Shown here: positions 13,845 through 18,203 of the stretch, one piece after another | Layout: each line of letters begins with the position of its first letter | Position numbering within the stretch: position 1 is the stretch's first letter | Assembly (NCBI GenBank): GCA_028715665.1 | Contig: JAQURI010000013.1 | Span: 1-18,203, forward strand | Origin: Candidatus Ratteibacteria bacterium | GTDB lineage: Bacteria; CAIJMQ01 | Length of the DNA: 18,203 nucleotides | Direction of reading: 5' to 3' | Translations under genes and position numbers: made by a program | Notes under the pieces: model-generated | What the model was told of the DNA's origin: nothing | Database searches by the model: none | Seen by the model: the letters and a program-made list of their open reading frames with translations, nothing else

Positions 13845-15137
13845 TTACACTTCTTTTAAATTCATGCTTTTCAAGAAGTCTTTATTGTCTTTAGTTTTAC
13901 TTAATCTTTCGAAAAGCAAAGTTATTTTTTCTATCAGAGTCAACGAAGATATGGCTTTTCTCAACATATATATTTTCTTCAAATCTTCTTCTCCTATCAA
14001 CAATTCTTCTTTTCTTGTTCCGGAGCGTTCAACATCTATAGCAGGGAAGATGCGCTTATCCACGAGGCCCCTGTCCAAAACCAGTTCCATATTTCCGGTG
14101 CCTTTAAACTCTTCAAAGATAACATCGTCCATTCTGCTGCCGGTGTCTATCAAACAAGTTCCTATAATCGAAAGGCTTCCGCCTTCTTCTATATTTCGAG
14201 CCGCTCCGAAAAACCTTTTCGGTTTTATAAGCGCGTTGGAATCTACGCCTCCGGACAATAGTTTTCCCCCCGGCGGCATAATTGCGTTATGTGCCCTTGC
14301 CAACCGAGTTATCGAATCTAAAAGTATAACCACATCGTGTTTATGTTCTACGAGGCGCTTTGCTTTATTGAGGACTATCTCGGCTATCTGTATATGTCTT
14401 TCCGGCGATTCGTCAAAGGTAGCGGCTATTACTTCTCCTTTTACCGAGCGTTTCATATCCGTTACTTCTTCCGGGCGCTCGCCTATTAATAGAATGAACT
14501 GCATCGTCTCGGGATGATTTTTTGTAATAGCGTTTGAAATTTTTTTCAGTAAAACCGTCTTTCCGGCGCGCGGAGGAGAAACTATCAAACCTCTTTGTCC
14601 TTTGCCGATGGGAATAAGCAGGTCGATTACCCTGGTGGATAATTCTTTGGGGTCTGTTTCCAGCACAAAACGAGGTTCTGGAAATATAGGCGTTAATTCA
14701 TCGAATCCCTTTATTTTTTTTGTGTTTTCCGGATTATCATGATTGACCGCTTCCACTCTGACAAGCGCAGGATACTTTTCGGTGTCTTTTGGAGGTCTGA
14801 CTTGCCCGGAAACCAAATCCCCCGTATGAAGAGAAAACCTTCTAATTTGAGAAGGTGAAATGTAAATATCATCCGAAGAAGGATTATAATTAAAGTTTAC
14901 CGAACGCAAAAAACCAAACCCCTCAGGAAGAATCTCGAGAACGCCTTCCCCAAAAATATAACCGTTTTTTTCGCTATATTTTTTGATGATTTCGGTCACA
15001 AGTTCTTCCTTATTCTTGTATTTGCTGTTTTTCAATCCCATATCCGCCGCTAAACTTTCCAGCTCTTTTAGGGGTTTTTGTTTCAGTTCCCACATGTTTA
15101 TACTTGCGGCTTTGTTGACTTCCAACTCTTGCTTCAT
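13845..15137 (-). CDS. rho: Transcription termination factor Rho
   Basis: This 430-residue hexameric RNA-dependent ATPase ends transcription at Rho-dependent sites. The sequence shows a Rho N-terminal helical domain (about 18-55, LKQKPLKELESLAADMGL), an RNA-binding cold-shock-like domain (about 60-130, with GVLEILPEGFGFLRS and DIYISPSQIRRF), Walker A SPPRAGKT (187-194), the Walker B region DVVILLDSITRLARAHN (about 268-284), the Q-loop GGKLLSGGVDSNAL (about 290-303) and FKGTGNMEL (about 344-352). It lacks the long N-terminal insertion of some phyla, so it is a compact Rho. ATG 15137 is preceded by AAGGAGGG. The lack of visible intrinsic terminators in the window agrees with reliance on Rho. 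Confidence 0.97.
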   Translation of the reverse strand: MKQELEVNKAASINMWELKQKPLKELESLAADMGLKNSKYKNKEELVTEIIKKYSEKNGYIFGEGVLEILPEGFGFLRSVNFNYNPSSDDIYISPSQIRRFSLHTGDLVSGQVRPPKDTEKYPALVRVEAVNHDNPENTKKIKGFDELTPIFPEPRFVLETDPKELSTRVIDLLIPIGKGQRGLIVSPPRAGKTVLLKKISNAITKNHPETMQFILLIGERPEEVTDMKRSVKGEVIAATFDESPERHIQIAEIVLNKAKRLVEHKHDVVILLDSITRLARAHNAIMPPGGKLLSGGVDSNALIKPKRFFGAARNIEEGGSLSIIGTCLIDTGSRMDDVIFEEFKGTGNMELVLDRGLVDKRIFPAIDVERSGTRKEELLIGEEDLKKIYMLRKAISSLTLIEKITLLFERLSKTKDNKDFLKSMNLKEV

Positions 15138-15215
15138 ATGTTTCCCTCCTTGCTTACTATTTAATTTTTAACTCTATTGTAAACGAAAGACCGATTAATG
15201 AAATAATTTCTTTGC

Positions 15216-15821
15216 TTATTTGTCGCATATTTCAAGGCATGAAAATATTTCCCTTACTTGTTTTTTCGTATCTTGAACCGTTCCATTGTTATCGACTACA
15301 AAATCGGCAAGCTTTATTTTATAGGATAAAGGCAGCTGTGACTTAATTCTGTTCTCCGCCTCTTTCACGGATAATTTTTTAATTTTACACAGGGTTTCAA
15401 GCCGTAATTTTCGATTTCTTACAACGACTATTATCTTGTCCGCCATTTTCTCCATTTTCGCTTCAAAAAGAAGCGGGATATCTATTATTACCCATTCATG
15501 ACGGCCTTTTCGGAGTTGTTTTAATTTTTCTCTTATATTTTTTTTAACCGCCGGATGAACGATTTGTTCTAATTTTCCCCTCCGCGAAACATGACCGAAA
15601 ATATACCGTCCCAATGCTTTCCTATTTATGCGAGAATCTTTGCTTAAAATATTTTTTCCAAAAGACAAGACTATTTTCCGCCATATTTCCCCTCCCGGGG
15701 CAATAAGTTCATGGGCTATTTTGTCGGCATCTATTATCTCTGCTTTTAAAAGCGAAGAAAGAATCTTTGCCACGGTCGTCTTTCCTGTGGCAACACCGCC
15801 TGTAATTGCAATTATTTTCAC
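15216..15821 (-). CDS. coaE: Dephospho-CoA kinase
   Basis: This 201-residue enzyme phosphorylates dephospho-CoA on the 3'-hydroxyl of the ribose, the last step of coenzyme A synthesis. A P-loop GGVATGKTT starts at residue 8 (IIAITGGVATGKTTVA), followed by the family's DADKIAHELIAPGGEIW (about 36-52), INRKALGRYIF, LEQIVHPAVKKNI and the lid region RNRKLRLETL; DFVVDNNGT near the C-terminus is also standard. The start is GTG 15821 with AAGGGA eight bases upstream. That ribosome-binding site lies in the 3' arm of a small inverted repeat (AATTCCC...GGGAATT), which may limit initiation. The gene follows a PolA-type exonuclease, as coaE often follows polA. Confidence 0.95.
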   Translation of the reverse strand: MKIIAITGGVATGKTTVAKILSSLLKAEIIDADKIAHELIAPGGEIWRKIVLSFGKNILSKDSRINRKALGRYIFGHVSRRGKLEQIVHPAVKKNIREKLKQLRKGRHEWVIIDIPLLFEAKMEKMADKIIVVVRNRKLRLETLCKIKKLSVKEAENRIKSQLPLSYKIKLADFVVDNNGTVQDTKKQVREIFSCLEICDK

Positions 15822-15826
15822 TTGAG

Positions 15827-15918
15827 AATTCCCTTGCCTTATTGGGGAATTTGTTTATACCCTGCAATTCGAAGAATTGCGGGTACTTAATCCCGGAAAT
15901 CTTTTAGATTTCTTGGGG
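15827..15918. repeat. Cluster of three palindromes between the exonuclease gene and coaE
   Basis: In 92 bp there are three stem-loops: AATTCCC with GGGAATT (15827-15833 / 15845-15851), CCC(T)GCAATTC with GAATTGCGGG around a 3-base loop (15860-15883), and CCC-GAAATC with GATTTC-GGG (15892-15917). No T-run follows on the coding strand. They fill most of the 157-bp intergenic gap. The first overlaps the coaE ribosome-binding site. They look like dispersed palindromic repeats. Confidence 0.65.
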
Positions 15919-15978
15919 CAGAAAATGAACACAATCAGCTAAAGTATTTTATGTGTAACAGAATAGATTTCTCCCCTT

Positions 15979-16863
15979 TCAAGAAAAGAGAGTGGGCGTA
16001 AATTCCTTCGCAAGTTTCTTAAACTGTAATTCTTCAAATAGTTTGTTCAAGCCGGACCAAGCCGGGATTCCAACCTCCAATTCCTTTACCTCGGCTTCTA
16101 TAGGAACATTCTTATCCAAAATTAGCAATTTTTTGTTATTTAATGCAAGAGATGAATTTAACTCAAGACTCTTTGATATTTTTTTATCTTTTATTTTATC
16201 CTTGGAAGCAATCACATCTTCTAAAAAACCGAATTCCTCAAGAAGGGCTTTGGCGGTCTTTTCCCCTATACCCGGAATTCCTGGTATATTATCCACCGAA
16301 TCGCCGATTAATGCAAGTAAGTCCGTGACTTTTTCGGGATAAACACCTAATTTTTCCCTGACTGCCTCCGGGTCTAATATATTTTCTTTTTGGGAAGAAT
16401 TCAAAATAGCGATTTTATCGTTGACAATTTGAAGCATATCCTTATCGGAAGTAACGATTAATATTTTATCGAAATAATCTTTAAACCTCCAAGCCAAAGT
16501 AGCAAGTATATCGTCCGCTTCGTAACCGTCCATTTTAAAACACTTTAAATTTAAAGCGGCAAGCAACTGATTAATTTTAGGTAATTGCACAGACAAATCT
16601 TCCGGCATAGGCGGGCGATTTTTTTTATAATCGGCAAATTGGCTATGCCTAAAAGTCGGGGCTTTGCTGTCAAAACAAACAGCTATATATTTTACGTTTT
16701 TCCTCTTAAGCAACGACAAAAGCATCCTTACAAAACCGTAAATAGCACCGGTTGGAAAACCGTCTTTTGTAGTAAACTTGGGCAGAGCGTGAAAAGCCCG
16801 GTAAAGATAGGAACTCGCATCCAACAAATAAAGGTCTTTGACCGAACTCGTTTTTTCTGTCAA
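15979..16863 (-). CDS. Stand-alone 5'-3' exonuclease (PolA N-terminal / FEN-like domain)
   Basis: This 294-residue flap-type 5' nuclease corresponds to the N-terminal domain of DNA polymerase I and would remove RNA primers or flaps. Metal-binding acidic residues are all visible: Asp15 (LLDASSY), Asp65 (CFDSKAPTFRH), Glu115-Asp117-Asp118 (GYEADD), Asp140-Asp142 (TSDKD), Asp188 and Asp191 (IGDSVDNIPG). A helix-3-turn-helix DNA-binding motif, IPGIPGIGEKTAKALL, follows. The protein ends (FKKLAKEFTPTLFS) where a 3'-5' exonuclease and polymerase domain would begin in full-length PolA; nothing resembling these follows in the downstream 157 bp. The start is TTG 16863, 9 bp after the secretin stop; no ATG precedes the conserved LLDASSYLYRAFH. 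It is probably a genuine stand-alone nuclease, not a recent truncation. Confidence 0.85.
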   Translation of the reverse strand: MTEKTSSVKDLYLLDASSYLYRAFHALPKFTTKDGFPTGAIYGFVRMLLSLLKRKNVKYIAVCFDSKAPTFRHSQFADYKKNRPPMPEDLSVQLPKINQLLAALNLKCFKMDGYEADDILATLAWRFKDYFDKILIVTSDKDMLQIVNDKIAILNSSQKENILDPEAVREKLGVYPEKVTDLLALIGDSVDNIPGIPGIGEKTAKALLEEFGFLEDVIASKDKIKDKKISKSLELNSSLALNNKKLLILDKNVPIEAEVKELEVGIPAWSGLNKLFEELQFKKLAKEFTPTLFS

Positions 16864-16872
16864 ACTTACTCT

Positions 16873-18012
16873 TTAGCCTCGCGCGAAGTAAGGATTGCCT
16901 TTAGAGTCCAAAACATTTACGGTTATAAAAATCAACAGGTGCTGTCTTTCTGAACTTTTCGCTTCTCTCTGCCAAAACGCCTTGCCAATAACAGGAATAT
17001 CGCCAAGGAAAGGCACTTTAGATACGATTTCGGTGGCAGTTTCGCTCATCAACCCGCCCAAGACAATCGTAGTTCCGTCATAAACATCAACATTGGTGGT
17101 TGCGTCCTTACTGGTAAAGCGCGGAAGAGCAGCATTAAACGGCACCCCGTCTATTAAAAAGAGAGTAAAAGCATCCTCTCCCTCTATATCGCTTACAACC
17201 GGCTGTAAAAACAATCTAACGGATTTAGTAGGCTTGATAACAAGAGGACTCACATATAATATTATTCCGATGTCCCGCTCCGTAAATGTCCAGTCGTAAT
17301 TAGTAGTAGTAATTCCCGTATCGTCATCTGTTTCAGTCTCAATTTCAACATCTTCAAAGAAATTTATGGTCTTAACGAACCTTATCGTTGCAGGTTCATT
17401 ATTAAGAGTCGTTATAGTGGGAGCAGACAAAAACTTTGTATCGGACCTTGTTGAAAGCATATAAAGTGTTGCTTGAATTTGCGGATAATTGGTGGAAGTA
17501 TAAGCAATCTGAAATCCGCCGCCGCCGAGCACATGAGGAGGTGGCGTTATACTTGCACCAGAAGTAATTGAACCGGTAATCGTATCATAAGACCAGGGTT
17601 GACCCGCAATACCGGAATATCTCTGGTCTCTTCCGATAGGATTTGCCCAATTAAAAGATAAACTGTTCCACTCCAATCCCAAATCCCTGTATGTCTCTTC
17701 GCCAACAATGACAAATTTTGCTTCTATTGCAACTTGCGGCGGCGTAGCCAAATCTTGCATGAATTTTTCTATTTTCCTAAGGTTGGAGGGCGTATTCCTG
17801 ACTATCAATTTATTCTGCCCCGGGACAACCGTAATGGAAGAACCGGGCGGTTGGGGAACAAGTTGAGTAAGAACTTCCACAATATCTATTTCGGCAACCT
17901 CTCCAGCCACTTCTGTTTCCTCCGTAGGAGGAGGTTCTTGCGCATAAACGCTAATTGTCGCAAAAACCACTAATAACATTATTATCAATAATATTCTTAA
18001 CTTTGTATTCAT
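16873..18012 (-). CDS. gspD: Short T2SS/T4P-type secretin (GspD-like)
   Basis: This 379-residue outer-membrane secretin forms the exit pore. The start ATG 18012 is chosen because AAGGAGG lies 11 bases upstream and a signal peptide follows at once (NTKLRILLIIMLLVVFATISVYA/Q); the ATG at 18033 would translate the ribosome-binding site itself. After an acidic Pro-rich linker comes one small N1-type repeat (about 40-100, ITVVPGQNKLIVRNTPSNLRKIEKFM), then IEAKFVIVGEETYRDLGLEW, then the secretin domain with FLSAPTITTLNNEPATI, DIGIILYVSPLV and the hallmark VPFLGDIPVIG (333-343) near the C-terminus. It has about half the usual GspD length, lacking N0 and most N repeats, so its contact with an inner-membrane GspC-like partner may differ. 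It is separated from gspG by six housekeeping genes. Confidence 0.88.
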   Translation of the reverse strand: MNTKLRILLIIMLLVVFATISVYAQEPPPTEETEVAGEVAEIDIVEVLTQLVPQPPGSSITVVPGQNKLIVRNTPSNLRKIEKFMQDLATPPQVAIEAKFVIVGEETYRDLGLEWNSLSFNWANPIGRDQRYSGIAGQPWSYDTITGSITSGASITPPPHVLGGGGFQIAYTSTNYPQIQATLYMLSTRSDTKFLSAPTITTLNNEPATIRFVKTINFFEDVEIETETDDDTGITTTNYDWTFTERDIGIILYVSPLVIKPTKSVRLFLQPVVSDIEGEDAFTLFLIDGVPFNAALPRFTSKDATTNVDVYDGTTIVLGGLMSETATEIVSKVPFLGDIPVIGKAFWQREAKSSERQHLLIFITVNVLDSKGNPYFARG

Positions 18013-18033
18013 CGAATTATGCCCCTCCTTCAT

Positions 18034-18203
18034 AGTATTTTTCTTTTAACTTACTTATTCTTCACCACTGCTTGTGGTGCCTCCTCCGAATGTAACCGTT
18101 TTAAGTGTAGGAGGTTACGGTCTAAGCTGACCGCGAATGGGTCCTCCGAAATGGATGTCGAAAATTTACGTCTCCAATGTCTCAACGGGGATATAATCGA
18201 TTC
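18034..18203 (-). other. Region upstream of the secretin gene with small hairpins; possible 3' end of another gene
   Basis: No complete gene is seen. On the minus strand one frame ends IDYIPVETLET-stop at 18166, which could be the tail of a gene beyond the window. Downstream lie three small inverted repeats (GTAACC/GGTTAC about 18092-18118, CGGTC/GACCG just beside it, CACCAC/GTGGTG 18063-18079) and a twice-repeated TCGGAGGA. A structured leader for the secretin is possible. No clear promoter was found. Confidence 0.3.

Noticed and set aside
13864..14517. Long plus-strand open frame opposite rho
   Set aside because: It is the antisense shadow of rho; its translation is low-complexity Ser/Leu-rich and matches nothing.
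18178..18203. CCCCGTTGAGACA on the minus strand resembles the inverted-repeat end CCCCGTTAGAGAT
   Set aside because: It lacks a partner arm and prepilin codons, and the match is imperfect; probably chance.
18054..18203. An open frame on the minus strand through the window edge (about 50 codons)
   Set aside because: Its composition is unlike a protein and another frame gives a more natural ending (IDYIPVETLET); neither can be confirmed without the upstream sequence.

Overview
The window reads as chromosomal DNA from an uncultured diderm (Gram-negative-type) bacterium of fairly low GC. A candidate phylum such as Omnitrophota would fit the short secretin, the type II secretion (T2SS) gene style, the many intergenic palindromes and the four-helix-bundle gene, but this placement is inference; no rRNA or tRNA gene is present to test it. 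Every gene I can support lies on the minus strand, so the gene order below runs from high to low coordinates.

Layout. (1) A short T2SS secretin (gspD-like, 16873-18012). (2) A housekeeping block: a stand-alone PolA-type 5'-3' exonuclease, coaE, rho, rpmE, prfA and prmC (16863 down to 11469). (3) A tightly packed pseudopilin and assembly-platform cluster gspG-H-I-J-K-L-M (11466 down to 5838), with start/stop overlaps or gaps of only a few bases, except about 75 bp before gspH. (4) A repeat-rich stretch holding a four-helix-bundle gene and three hairpin units built from 7-bp repeats (about 5080-5840). (5) A separately promoted exoprotease operon (4938 to beyond base 1): a C25 (gingipain-like) propeptide as its own gene, the C25 catalytic protein, and the start of a C39-like cysteine peptidase. 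All three have signal peptides and are plausible cargo of the adjacent T2SS.

Most notable is a family of palindromic elements inserted exactly into the codons for the prepilin-peptidase motif (Gly-Phe-Thr) of three consecutive pseudopilin genes. In gspG and gspI the element is 128 bp, bounded by a 13-bp inverted repeat (CCCCGTTAGAGAT), with a 4-5 bp duplication of the target (TTYAC). It adds 44 codons in frame and rebuilds the G/FT cleavage motif at its downstream end. In gspH a 280-bp relative with the same ends carries a GIY-YIG endonuclease reading frame that runs directly into the pseudopilin, giving a nuclease-pseudopilin fusion. Because prepilin peptidase removes everything before the motif on the cytoplasmic side, the inserted sequence, including the nuclease, should be cut away from the mature pseudopilin. 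gspJ carries what may be a one-ended remnant. This looks like a protein-splicing-free, leader-parasitising mobile element; the mobility and release steps are inference.

The intergenic regions also hold several unrelated imperfect palindromes, some with arms made of phased 7-bp or 10-bp degenerate repeats. No convincing rho-independent terminator was seen on the coding strand; one textbook sigma-70-type promoter precedes the protease operon.
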